The notes beneath the pieces were generated by a model. That model saw only the letters and a list, made by a program, of their open reading frames with translations, did not search any database and was not told the origin of the DNA. A stretch of DNA of 64,000 nucleotides from Alphaproteobacteria bacterium (GTDB lineage: Bacteria; Pseudomonadota; Alphaproteobacteria; Rhizobiales; Xanthobacteraceae), in contig VGEP01000002.1 of NCBI GenBank assembly GCA_016869215.1, positions 157,467 to 221,466 of the forward strand. Direction: 5' to 3'. Within the stretch, counting starts at the first letter, position 1, and every line of letters begins with the position of its first letter. A program made the translations under genes and the position numbers. This document shows, piece after piece, positions 54,591 to 62,555 of this stretch.

Positions 54591-55380
54591 GCAGGACGAA
54601 CATGGGATTGTCACGGTCACAATCGACGACCCCGACGCCAAGAATGCCGTCAACTGGGACATGAACCAGGAGATGATCCGGGAGTTCGACCGGATCGATC
54701 GCGACCCGAAGGCGCGCGTCCTCATCGTCACCGGCTCGGGCCGCATCTTCTGTTCCGGCGGCAACATCAAGCGCATGACGGCGCAGGGCCAGTCGCTCGA
54801 ACCGCCCGATCCGACCTTGCGCGAGGAGCTTTATCCACAGGAAGCCGACATCCGCCGGGTGGTAACCGGGCTGCGCCGGATGTCGAAGCCGGCGATCGCC
54901 GCTGTCAACGGACCGGCCATCGGGTCCGGCATCGGCATCGCGGCCGGCTGCGACATCCGCATCGCCTCTTCGGCCTCGCGCTTCGGATGGGTGTTCGTGC
55001 GGCGCGGCATCGTGCCGGACGACGCCAGCCTCGCGCTGATGCCGCAGATCATCGGCTATGCCCGCGCCTACAAATGGGGTGTCACCGGCCGCACCATCGA
55101 CGCCAACGAAGCGCTCAGAATCGGCTTCGTCAGCGAAGTGGTGGAGCCGGATGCGCTGCTGCCGCGCTGCCGCGAGTTCGCCATGGAAATCATCGACAAC
55201 TGCCCGCCACTGACGGTGCAGGCGTTCAAATACGCGCTCGCGGAGTCGCTCTATCAGGGGCTCGACGAGGCGGTGCGTTTCACCGAGCGCGCCCAGCGCG
55301 TGGTGCGCGCCAGCGAGGACCACGGTGAGGCGCTCAAGGCCTATGCCGAGAAGCGCCGGCCGCAATGGAAGGGCGTGTGA
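54565..55380 (+). CDS. Enoyl-CoA hydratase/isomerase family protein 1
   Basis: A 271-residue crotonase-fold protein. The oxyanion loop is GRIFCSGGNIKRM, and NGPAIGSGIGIAAGCDIRIA and FGWVFVRRGIVPDDASLALM follow. The first catalytic Glu of hydratases is replaced and Asp occupies the second region (VPDD), as in PaaG-like isomerases, so isomerase activity is as likely as hydration. ATG at 54565 within the end of the dehydrogenase gene. Confidence 0.9.
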   Translation: MSYRYITSEQDEHGIVTVTIDDPDAKNAVNWDMNQEMIREFDRIDRDPKARVLIVTGSGRIFCSGGNIKRMTAQGQSLEPPDPTLREELYPQEADIRRVVTGLRRMSKPAIAAVNGPAIGSGIGIAAGCDIRIASSASRFGWVFVRRGIVPDDASLALMPQIIGYARAYKWGVTGRTIDANEALRIGFVSEVVEPDALLPRCREFAMEIIDNCPPLTVQAFKYALAESLYQGLDEAVRFTERAQRVVRASEDHGEALKAYAEKRRPQWKGV

Positions 55381-56351
55381 CTTTGACCATCCGCCGCGCG
55401 CTTGCGCCCGAGGACTATCCGTTCTTCGACTATCGGCGCTTCTCGTTCTCGCTCGGGATCGCCGCGGCGGGGCGCATCTGGCTGTCCGGCAGCACTGCGG
55501 TGCGACACGAGCCGCCCGCCGGCATGGTGGTGAAAGGCGATCTGGTGGCGCAGGCGGCCGTCATCTACGACAAGATGAAGGCGACGCTCTCCGCCGCTCA
55601 GCGCGAACTCGACGATGTGGTGCGCATGGTGCGCTACGTCACGCCGGCGGTGGTCAAGGATCTGCCGGCGCTCGACCGGTTCGAAAGCGAAACCTTCGGC
55701 AGAACCCTGCCGGTCACCACGCTCGTGGTGCATAGCCTGCTGCGGCCGGAAGCGCTGATCGAGATCGAGGCGATCGCCTATAACGGCGGCGCCGACGGGC
55801 TCGATTACCTGCAGTCGGTGGTCGCGCCGGACCGCGCCGCGGCCTGGGCAAAAGCGGCCAAGGAACTCAAGGCGCGCGGGCTCGACTGCACGCATGTCGT
55901 GAAGGCTAGCGAGCTTGCGACCGCCGTGGCGTTTGCCGGGCCGGCGCTGGCCGGCGCGCTCGCCGCCCTGCGCGTAGGCATGCCGCGTCTCGCGCGCGCG
56001 GAGGAAGGCGTGCAGATCGATATCACCGTCGCACCGTCGGCGGCGCCGCCCGTCGTGTTCGTTTCGGCGGAGGGCGATCCCGCCAAGGAAGGCATTGTGA
56101 ATCAGTGCCGCGACCTTTATGCCCGCCTCACCGAAAAGCTGGCACAGGCGGGCGCGAGCCCCGGTTCAGTGGTCAAGACCACGGAGTTCATCGTGCCGGC
56201 GGCGCTGCGCGACTATCGCGGTACCGCCGACGTGCGGCGCGACGTGTTCTCGACGCCTTATCCGGCCGCGACCGGCGTCATCTGCGAGCGGCTTGCGGCA
56301 TCCGGCGCACTGATCGCGGTGGAAGCCGCCGCCATGAAAGGAAGCGGATGA
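55377..56351 (+). CDS. Tandem RidA/YjgF-like protein without the catalytic arginine
   Basis: A 324-residue fusion of two Rid-fold domains (about residues 15-145 and 215-322). Each ends with the Rid C-terminal strand (ALIEIEAIA and ALIAVEAAA). The Arg that makes RidA an imine deaminase is replaced in both (LPVTTLVV and YPAATGVI), so ordinary RidA activity is unlikely. A GTG at 55377 overlapping the previous stop is preferred to the ATG at 55365. Context suggests a role in the CoA-ester pathway, possibly as a hydrolase or binding partner. Confidence 0.8.
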   Translation: MTLTIRRALAPEDYPFFDYRRFSFSLGIAAAGRIWLSGSTAVRHEPPAGMVVKGDLVAQAAVIYDKMKATLSAAQRELDDVVRMVRYVTPAVVKDLPALDRFESETFGRTLPVTTLVVHSLLRPEALIEIEAIAYNGGADGLDYLQSVVAPDRAAAWAKAAKELKARGLDCTHVVKASELATAVAFAGPALAGALAALRVGMPRLARAEEGVQIDITVAPSAAPPVVFVSAEGDPAKEGIVNQCRDLYARLTEKLAQAGASPGSVVKTTEFIVPAALRDYRGTADVRRDVFSTPYPAATGVICERLAASGALIAVEAAAMKGSG

Positions 56352-56836
56352 AGACCCGGATCACGGACGATCTGAAGGCCTGGATCGGGCGCGAGGAGAC
56401 CTACACCGCGCCCGAGGAGCTCGGCCGTGCAGCGATTCGCTATTTTGCGCTCGCGCTGCGCGACGACAATCCGGTCTATTGCGACGCGGATTTCGCTAAG
56501 CGCACGGCGCACGGCGACATCATCGCGCCGCCGACCTTCGTGTGCGAGACCAACCAGATCATCAACCAGCCGCTCGACGAGAACGGCTATATCGGCCATC
56601 ACTGGCCGCTGCCGCTGTCGAGCAGCCGCTTCATCCGCGGTGGCAACGAATACGAATTCTTCCAGCCGGTGCGCGCGAGCGACCGCGTCAGCGTGACCTG
56701 GAAGATCCTCGACATCCACGAGCGCCACACCCGCAAGCTTGGCACCCTGATCTTCGTCGTTTCGGAGGCGCGCTACATCAACCAGGACAAGAACCTGCTC
56801 GCCATCAATCGCGAAACCAACATCTATTCGCCATGA
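56348..56836 (+). CDS. MaoC-type dehydratase, FAS1-like half
   Basis: A 162-residue single hot-dog protein of the MaoC N-terminal/FAS1-like group. LGRAAIRYFALALRDDNPVY and THE HGDIIAPPTF region (RTAHGDIIAPPTFVCE) are diagnostic, but the catalytic His position reads Tyr (NPVYCD). It overlaps the next MaoC gene by 4 bases; together they would form an alpha-beta enoyl-CoA hydratase. Confidence 0.88.
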   Translation: MKTRITDDLKAWIGREETYTAPEELGRAAIRYFALALRDDNPVYCDADFAKRTAHGDIIAPPTFVCETNQIINQPLDENGYIGHHWPLPLSSSRFIRGGNEYEFFQPVRASDRVSVTWKILDIHERHTRKLGTLIFVVSEARYINQDKNLLAINRETNIYSP

Positions 56837-57270
56837 CCCTCGCACAGGCCAAGCATACCGACGACGCGCCGCTCGGCGACACGCTGCCGACGGAGGAGAT
56901 CACGCTCGATCTCACGTCGCTCATCGTGTACGCGGCCGCCACCTGGGATTTCCACCGCTACCACTACGACGTCACCTTCGTGAAGAAGCTGGGTCTGCCG
57001 GCGCCGTTCGTCGACGGGCAGATGATCGGCGCTCTCATGACGAGCCGGCTGATGCGCTGGGGTGGCCCCGACGCCTTCGTGCGCAAGATCGGTTACCGGC
57101 AGCGCGCGACGGTCTACGTCGACGAGACGATCGTCATCAGCGGCAACGTGACGGCCCGCACGGTCGAAAATGGGCGGCGCTGCGCGACGTTCAATCTGTC
57201 GGTCGTCAAGGCGGACGGAACTGCCGTCGTCTGCGACTGCGTCGCCACAATCGAGCTCGGGCCGGAGTGA
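56833..57270 (+). CDS. MaoC-type dehydratase, catalytic half
   Basis: A 145-residue hot-dog protein. The hydratase motif is ATWDFHRYHYD with the Asp/His pair, followed by LGLPAPFVDGQMIGALM. It complements the preceding half, in which the His is changed, as in the ChsH1/ChsH2 type pairs. Probably hydrates the enoyl-CoA made by the dehydrogenase pair. Confidence 0.87.
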   Translation: MTLAQAKHTDDAPLGDTLPTEEITLDLTSLIVYAAATWDFHRYHYDVTFVKKLGLPAPFVDGQMIGALMTSRLMRWGGPDAFVRKIGYRQRATVYVDETIVISGNVTARTVENGRRCATFNLSVVKADGTAVVCDCVATIELGPE

Positions 57271-57312
57271 GCCGATGAAACGGCGCGCAGCAGTGCCGGG
57301 GCGGCGCCGACG

Positions 57313-58341
57313 ATGAAGGCGATTGTTGTGGCGCGGCACGGCGACGCGGACGGACTCGAAATGCGCGAGATCGAGACGCCGGCGCCGAAGGGCCGCCAGG
57401 TGCTGGTCAAGGTGCATGCCTGCGGCGTGTGCCGGCGCGACATTCTCGTGCGGCGCAGCCCCGCGCATCGCGGGCTCGCGAGCCCGCTGGTGCTCGGCCA
57501 CGAGATCGCCGGCACCGTCGCGGCGCTCGGATCCGAGGCCCGCAACTTCAAGGTCGGGGATCGCGTCTGCTCGACGCAGCGTGAGTACGTCTGCGGTTGC
57601 TGCACGATGTGCCGGACCGACCGCGAGGCGCTTTGCGCCGACCTTCGCTTCCTCGGCCAGGAAGCGATGGGCGGCAACGCCGAATACGTGCTTGTCATGG
57701 ACGACAATCTGGCGAAGTTGCCGGAGCCGATTTCGTTCGAGGCGGGCTCAATCGTCGGCTGCCCGGTCGGCACGTCGTACAATGCCGTCGTCGACACCGG
57801 CCAGGTCCGCGCCGGCGAGCGCGTGCTCATCACCGGGATGGGCGGCCTCGGAATCCACGCGGTCCAGATCGCACGCGCCTGCGGCGCCTACGTCATCGCC
57901 GCGACCCGCCATCCCGACAAGGCGAAGTCAATCGAGGAATTGGGCGCGCATCGCGTCGTCGTGGCGCCGGATGGCCGTTTCGCCGGCCGCGTGCGCGAGG
58001 CGACCGGCGGCAACGGCGCCGACGTCTCGATCGACACCGTCGGCAGCGCCGTCTTCCACGAAATCCGCCGCTCCATCGCGGTCGGCGGGCGCATCGTGCT
58101 GGTGGGCGAAGTCACCGGCACGCTCATCGAACTCGACATGGCGATGATCTATCGCCGCAGTCTCACCATCCGCAGCGCCACCAGCACGTCGCGCCGGCAG
58201 CTCGAAGCCGCGCTGAAGCTGATTGCGTCGGGGGCCGTGCGGCCCGTCGTGGAGCGGACGATGCCGCTTTCAGAGGCGGCGGCCGCGCATCGCCTTGTCG
58301 AAGCGAATGCAGTGACTGGACGCATTGTTCTGACGCCCTGA
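57313..58341 (+). CDS. Zinc-dependent alcohol dehydrogenase (MDR family)
   Basis: A 342-residue medium-chain dehydrogenase. Catalytic zinc ligands are in HACGVCRRD and GHEIAGTV; the four structural Cys are in VCGCCTMCRTDREALC. The cofactor motif is ITGMGGLGIHAVQIARACG. No membrane parts. It lies 42 bases after the MaoC pair and would oxidise the hydroxyacyl-CoA or an alcohol intermediate using NAD(P). Confidence 0.92.
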   Translation: MKAIVVARHGDADGLEMREIETPAPKGRQVLVKVHACGVCRRDILVRRSPAHRGLASPLVLGHEIAGTVAALGSEARNFKVGDRVCSTQREYVCGCCTMCRTDREALCADLRFLGQEAMGGNAEYVLVMDDNLAKLPEPISFEAGSIVGCPVGTSYNAVVDTGQVRAGERVLITGMGGLGIHAVQIARACGAYVIAATRHPDKAKSIEELGAHRVVVAPDGRFAGRVREATGGNGADVSIDTVGSAVFHEIRRSIAVGGRIVLVGEVTGTLIELDMAMIYRRSLTIRSATSTSRRQLEAALKLIASGAVRPVVERTMPLSEAAAAHRLVEANAVTGRIVLTP

Positions 58342-58400
58342 CGTGCCGCGCGCGCGGGCGTGACGACAGGAGCAAATGGTCGCGTGTGAAAGGAGTGCGA

Positions 58401-59855
58401 ATGGCTTTCGGCATCTTGGCGGCCGGCGCTTATATTCCGCGGCTGCGACTGCAGCGCAAGGCGATTGTCGAGGCGAACCGCTGGTTCGCGCCCGGGCTGG
58501 CATCGCTCGGCAAGGGCGAGCGCGCGATCTGCAACTGGGACGAGGACGCGATCACGATGGCGGTCGAGGCCGGCCGCGATGCGCTCGTGGGCTTCGACCG
58601 ACGCGCCGTCGAGATGCTTTATTTCGCCTCCACGACCTTTCCGTTCCTCGATCGGCTGAACGGAGGCGTGGTCGCGGAAGCGCTCAGCATGCCCGAAAGC
58701 ATGAGCGCGCTCGATGTCGCGTCGTCGCAACGCGCGGCGACATCGGCCTTGTCCGTTGCGCTCCGTGCCGGCGGCTGCAGCCTGGTCGTCGCAGCCGAGC
58801 ACCGGCGCGCGCGCGCTGCCAGCGCTTCCGAACTGACATCCGGCGACGGCGCGGCCGCGATCGTTGTGGGCGGGGGTGCGCCGATCGCGCGCCTGCTCGG
58901 CGCCGCGCAAAGCACAGTGGATTTTGTCGACCACTTCCGCACCGCGGAGTCGGAATACGACTATCAGTGGGAGGAGCGCTGGATCCGCGACGCCGGCTAC
59001 ATGTTCATCGTGCCGCCGATCATCGCGCGTTGTCTGGAAGCGGCCAAGGTAACGGCCGCGGACGTGGCGCATTTCTGCATGCCGGCGATGGTGCCGCGCG
59101 TCGTCAATTCGGTCGCCAAGGCGGCCGGCATCGCCGATGGCGCGGTCGCCGACCCGATGCAGACAGCCTGCGGCGACACCGGCGCCGCGCATGCTTTGCT
59201 AATGCTGGTGGCGGCGCTCGAAAAGGCGAAGCCCGGTGAGCGTATTCTCGTCGTCGGCTTCGGACAGGGGGCGGACGCACTGCTGTTCGAGCGCACGGCA
59301 CAGGCCTTGCCGTCCGCCGGCCGGCTCGGCTGCGCGGGGCACCTGGCGCGCCGGCGCGAGGAGACGAGCTACGCCAAGTTCCTGGCCTTCAAAGACCTGA
59401 TCGAGATCGAGCGCGGCATGCGCTCGGAGACCGACAAGTTGACGCCCTTGTCCGCGCTCTGGCGCAATCGCGATACGGTCACCGGCATGATCGGCGGCAA
59501 GTGCACGATCTGCGGCACCATCCAGTTCCCCGCCACCCGCATCTGCGCCAATCCGAATTGCAACGCCGTCGACAGCCAGGAACCGCATCCCTTTGCCGGC
59601 AAGATCGGCCGCGTGAACTCGTTCACCGCCGACCGGCTGACCTATTCGCCGGATCCGCCCGCCTGCTACGGCATGATCCAGTTCGAGGAAGGCGGCCGCT
59701 GGATGATGGATTTCACCGACGTCGAAGCGGAAACGCTGGCGGTCGGGCTACGCATGCGCATGATGTTCCGCGTCAAGGACTTCGATCCGCAACGCGGGTT
59801 TCGGCGCTATTTCTGGAAAGCCGCGCCTGCTGGCGCGGCAGACGGGAGGTCGTGA
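58401..59855 (+). CDS. HMG-CoA-synthase-like/DUF35 fusion with no catalytic cysteine
   Basis: A 484-residue fusion. Residues 1 to about 310 form a KAS III/HMG-CoA synthase-like fold (ILAAGAYIPRLRLQRKAIVE, MLYFASTTFPFLDRLNGGVV). The active-site Cys position reads DVASSQRAATSAL, placing Gln110 where Cys is expected. Residues about 360-475 are a DUF35 zinc-ribbon/OB-fold domain (CTICGTIQFPATRICANPNC, then ACYGMIQFEEGGRW). Start at 58401 with AGGAG upstream. Its stop overlaps the thiolase ATG, resembling PhlA/PhlB/PhlC and archaeal thiolase/HMGCS/DUF35 complexes. A scaffold or decarboxylase-like role is inferred. Confidence 0.85.
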   Translation: MAFGILAAGAYIPRLRLQRKAIVEANRWFAPGLASLGKGERAICNWDEDAITMAVEAGRDALVGFDRRAVEMLYFASTTFPFLDRLNGGVVAEALSMPESMSALDVASSQRAATSALSVALRAGGCSLVVAAEHRRARAASASELTSGDGAAAIVVGGGAPIARLLGAAQSTVDFVDHFRTAESEYDYQWEERWIRDAGYMFIVPPIIARCLEAAKVTAADVAHFCMPAMVPRVVNSVAKAAGIADGAVADPMQTACGDTGAAHALLMLVAALEKAKPGERILVVGFGQGADALLFERTAQALPSAGRLGCAGHLARRREETSYAKFLAFKDLIEIERGMRSETDKLTPLSALWRNRDTVTGMIGGKCTICGTIQFPATRICANPNCNAVDSQEPHPFAGKIGRVNSFTADRLTYSPDPPACYGMIQFEEGGRWMMDFTDVEAETLAVGLRMRMMFRVKDFDPQRGFRRYFWKAAPAGAADGRS

Positions 59856-61060
59856 TGCCGGCCGGTATTCGTGACAAGGTTGCCATCCTCGGAATGGGCT
59901 GCTCGAAATTCGGCGAGCGCTGGGACTGCGACGCCGCCGACCTGATCGTCGAAGCCTACGCAGAAGGGATGCGCGACGCCGGTATTGAGACCAAGCAGAT
60001 CGATGCCGCCTGGCTCGCGACAGCCATCGAGGAACAGCACGTCGGCAAGTCGGCGGTGCCGCTTGCGACCGCCTTGCGGCTGCCGTTCATCCCGGTCACG
60101 CGCGTGGAGAATTTCTGCGCTAGCGGCACGGAGGCGTTCCGCGGCGCGGTCTATGCGGTGGCGTCGGGAGCCGCCGACATAGCGCTCGCGCTCGGCGTCG
60201 AGAAGCTGAAGGACACCGGCTATGGCGGCCTGCCGCAGCGCGGGCGCGGCACGCTCAACAACATGATCTGGTCGAATCTGTCGGCGCCCGGCCTGTTCGC
60301 CCAGCTGGCCAGCGCCTACCGCGCCAAGCACGGCATTACGCGCGACGATCTCAAGCGCGCGATGGCGCATATCTCGGTCAAGAGCCACGACAACGCCGCT
60401 AGGAATGCCAAGGCGCATCTGCGCAACAAGATCACGATGGACGCGGTGCTGAACGCGCCGATGGTGGCAGAGCCGCTCGGACTTTTCGACTGCTGCGGCG
60501 TCAGCGATGGCGCGGCTTGCGCCATCGTCACGTCGCCCGAGATCGCGCGAGCCTTGGGCAAGACCGATATCGTATCGGTGAAGGCGCTGCAGCTTTCGGT
60601 CTCAAACGGGCTTGAGGCCCAGCACAATTCCTGGGATGGCAGCTACTTCCACACGACTCGCATCGCCGCGCGCCGCGCCTATCAGGAAGCAGGCGTCGAG
60701 AAGCCGCGCGAGGAAATCAGCCTCGTCGACGTGCACGACTGCTTTTCGGTCACCGAGCTTGTCACGCTCGAGGATCTGCACCTCTCGCCGGAAGGCGGCG
60801 CCATCAAGGACGTGCTGGACGGCTTCTACGACGCCGATGGGACGATCCCGTGCCAGATCGACGGCGGCCTCAAATGCTTCGGCCATCCGATCGGCGCCTC
60901 CGGTCTGCGCATGATCTATGAGATGTACCTGCAGATCCTCGGACGCGCCGGCGAGCGCCAGCGCCAGACGCCGCCGCGCCTCGGCATGACGCACAATCTC
61001 GGCGGCTTCCCGCACCAGAATGTCTGCTCCATCGCCATCGTCGGCCGCTACGGGAACTGA
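59855..61060 (+). CDS. Thiolase of the SCP-x/PhlC type
   Basis: A 401-residue thiolase-fold enzyme. The nucleophile is Cys88 in VENFCASGTEAFRGA; SLVDVHDCFSVTELVTLEDL and GGLKCFGHPIGASGLRM supply the His residues. No fused lipid-transfer domain. The first base overlaps the stop of the KS-like/DUF35 gene, so the two products very likely form one complex. It would cleave or form a beta-ketoacyl-CoA, the last step of the pathway. Confidence 0.92.
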   Translation: MPAGIRDKVAILGMGCSKFGERWDCDAADLIVEAYAEGMRDAGIETKQIDAAWLATAIEEQHVGKSAVPLATALRLPFIPVTRVENFCASGTEAFRGAVYAVASGAADIALALGVEKLKDTGYGGLPQRGRGTLNNMIWSNLSAPGLFAQLASAYRAKHGITRDDLKRAMAHISVKSHDNAARNAKAHLRNKITMDAVLNAPMVAEPLGLFDCCGVSDGAACAIVTSPEIARALGKTDIVSVKALQLSVSNGLEAQHNSWDGSYFHTTRIAARRAYQEAGVEKPREEISLVDVHDCFSVTELVTLEDLHLSPEGGAIKDVLDGFYDADGTIPCQIDGGLKCFGHPIGASGLRMIYEMYLQILGRAGERQRQTPPRLGMTHNLGGFPHQNVCSIAIVGRYGN

Positions 61061-61066
61061 ACCGCC

Positions 61067-61831
61067 ATGGGCAATGAGGTCCTCTACGAGGTTTCCGGAC
61101 AGGTTGCAGTCATCACCATCAACCGGCCGGAGAAGCGGAACGCGCTCAATGCGGCCACGCGCCAGGGCCTGTGGGACGCATGGCGGCGGTTCGAGGCCGA
61201 CGCGAATGCGCGCGTCGCGATCCTCACCGGCGCTGGGGAGAAGGCCTTCTGCGCCGGCATTGACCTGTCGGAATTCTCCGAGACCGGCATGGGCGCACCG
61301 CCGCCCGACTTCCTACCCGATCTCGGCCGCAACATCACGATCAGCAAGCCGACGATCGCCGCGGTGCGCGGCGTCGCCTATGCCGCGGGTTGGCGGCTCG
61401 CGCAGATGTGCGACCTGTGCGTCGCCGGCGAGCCGGCGCGCTTTGCGATACCCGAGGCGCTGGTCGGCCGGGGCGCCGCCTGGGCCGCGCCGCTGGTGCA
61501 CATGATCCCGCCGCGCGTGATGCTCGAACTGCTGCTGACGGCGCAGCCGATCACCGCGCAACGGGCCTGGGAGATCGGCTTCGTCAACCGGGTCGTGCCC
61601 GACTCCGAAGTGTTGAGCGCAGCGCGCGCTATGGCGGAAGCGATCGTCGCCGGTGCGCCTTTATTCGGCGCGGCCGCCAAGCGCATGATGAACGCCGCGT
61701 TCGGCGTGCCAGCGGAGGAGGGACTGCGCGCGGCGGAGGCGATCTTCGAGCCGGTCTACAACAGCGCCGATGCGCGCGAAGGGCCGCGCGCCTTCCACGA
61801 GAAGCGCAAGCCGACTTGGCTCGGTCGCTGA
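61067..61831 (+). CDS. Enoyl-CoA hydratase family protein 2
   Basis: A 254-residue crotonase. VAVITINRPEKRNALNAATR, GEKAFCAGIDLSEF for the oxyanion hole, GVAYAAGWRLAQMCDLCVAG and FAIPEALVGRG with a Glu. The usual GG in the second loop is AG. Last complete gene of the catabolic operon, 6 bases after the thiolase gene. Confidence 0.9.
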   Translation: MGNEVLYEVSGQVAVITINRPEKRNALNAATRQGLWDAWRRFEADANARVAILTGAGEKAFCAGIDLSEFSETGMGAPPPDFLPDLGRNITISKPTIAAVRGVAYAAGWRLAQMCDLCVAGEPARFAIPEALVGRGAAWAAPLVHMIPPRVMLELLLTAQPITAQRAWEIGFVNRVVPDSEVLSAARAMAEAIVAGAPLFGAAAKRMMNAAFGVPAEEGLRAAEAIFEPVYNSADAREGPRAFHEKRKPTWLGR

Positions 61832-61847
61832 GCCTGCCGGAGAGGCA

Positions 61848-61979
61848 GAAGGCCCCAGCTGTTAAAGTCGCTCAACTTGCGCCAAAAAAGCCAAGGATCA
61901 TCTGATGGTGGTCAACTTGTCGGGTCGCGGCGACAAGGATCTGGCGAGCGTTGCAGAGCACCTGGGCGGCCACCTATAG
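61848..61979 (+). pseudogene. trpB-like 3' remnant
   Basis: The last about 40 codons of a TrpB-like gene, out of context: [20 protein letters not shown] ending GGHL and a stop at 61977-61979. It is nearly identical to the end of the trpB-like gene at 11292. Upstream of about 61848 the similarity stops, 17 bases after the enoyl-CoA hydratase gene. Confidence 0.88.
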
Positions 61980-61991
61980 ATTGACCGCAGC

Positions 61992-62552
61992 ATGCTCACA
62001 ACGCTCGTGTCGAAAGTACAGGAATACACGGAAAATCCCGATCCGCTGGCGAATGCCGCAGGGACGATTGCGATTGTTGTCGCCGTAAACCAGCCATTCT
62101 ATCCGCTGTATTTGCACGTCATCGTCGGCGCAGCAGCGTGGCCGGCATGGTTGACGCTCCTCTCGACGCCATTCTTCTTGATGGTTCCGGTCATAGCTCG
62201 GCGCAATTCTCTGTTGGGACGCGCGATGCTTCCGATTGCAGGTGTCGCGAACACAGTGCTCTGCGTGAAGCTATTTGGTGTAGCCTCTGCGGTAGAATTG
62301 TTCCTCCTTCCATGCGTACTTCTTGGGGCAATCCTCTTTCGACCTCGGGAGCGCGCGACAATGGTTCTAGTGCTCACGGTACCGTTCGCTGCTTATTTGG
62401 GGCTCGACTGGAATCTGGGGCCACCGATGAAAGTCTTTAGCTCGAGCACGTACAATTCAATTATTGCCGTTCATGCAGTAAGTGTCGCTGCGCTGACCGC
62501 CTTAGTAGGTCTGCTGTTCGCCAGGTCCCGTCGCGAGGTTGGTAGGAATTGA
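61992..62552 (+). CDS. Multi-pass membrane protein, copy 2
   Basis: A 186-residue protein of the same family as the one at 10722, more than 80% identical by eye (NPDPLANAAGTIAIVVAVNQ, LLSTPFFLMVPVIARRN). It has about five or six membrane helices. The C-terminus differs (LLFARSRREVGRN). It has no visible promoter of its own, following the trpB remnant directly, and may be expressed by read-through from the catabolic operon or not at all. Confidence 0.8.
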   Translation: MLTTLVSKVQEYTENPDPLANAAGTIAIVVAVNQPFYPLYLHVIVGAAAWPAWLTLLSTPFFLMVPVIARRNSLLGRAMLPIAGVANTVLCVKLFGVASAVELFLLPCVLLGAILFRPRERATMVLVLTVPFAAYLGLDWNLGPPMKVFSSSTYNSIIAVHAVSVAALTALVGLLFARSRREVGRN

Positions 62553-62555
62553 GGT

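Larger units (their letters stand above)
61848..62552 (+). repeat. Inverted long repeat, copy B
   Basis: Second copy of the trpB-end/membrane-gene segment at 10722-11415, on the opposite strand. Gene order and the short intergenic gap are the same. An IS256 element begins 4 bases after its right end. Confidence 0.85.
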
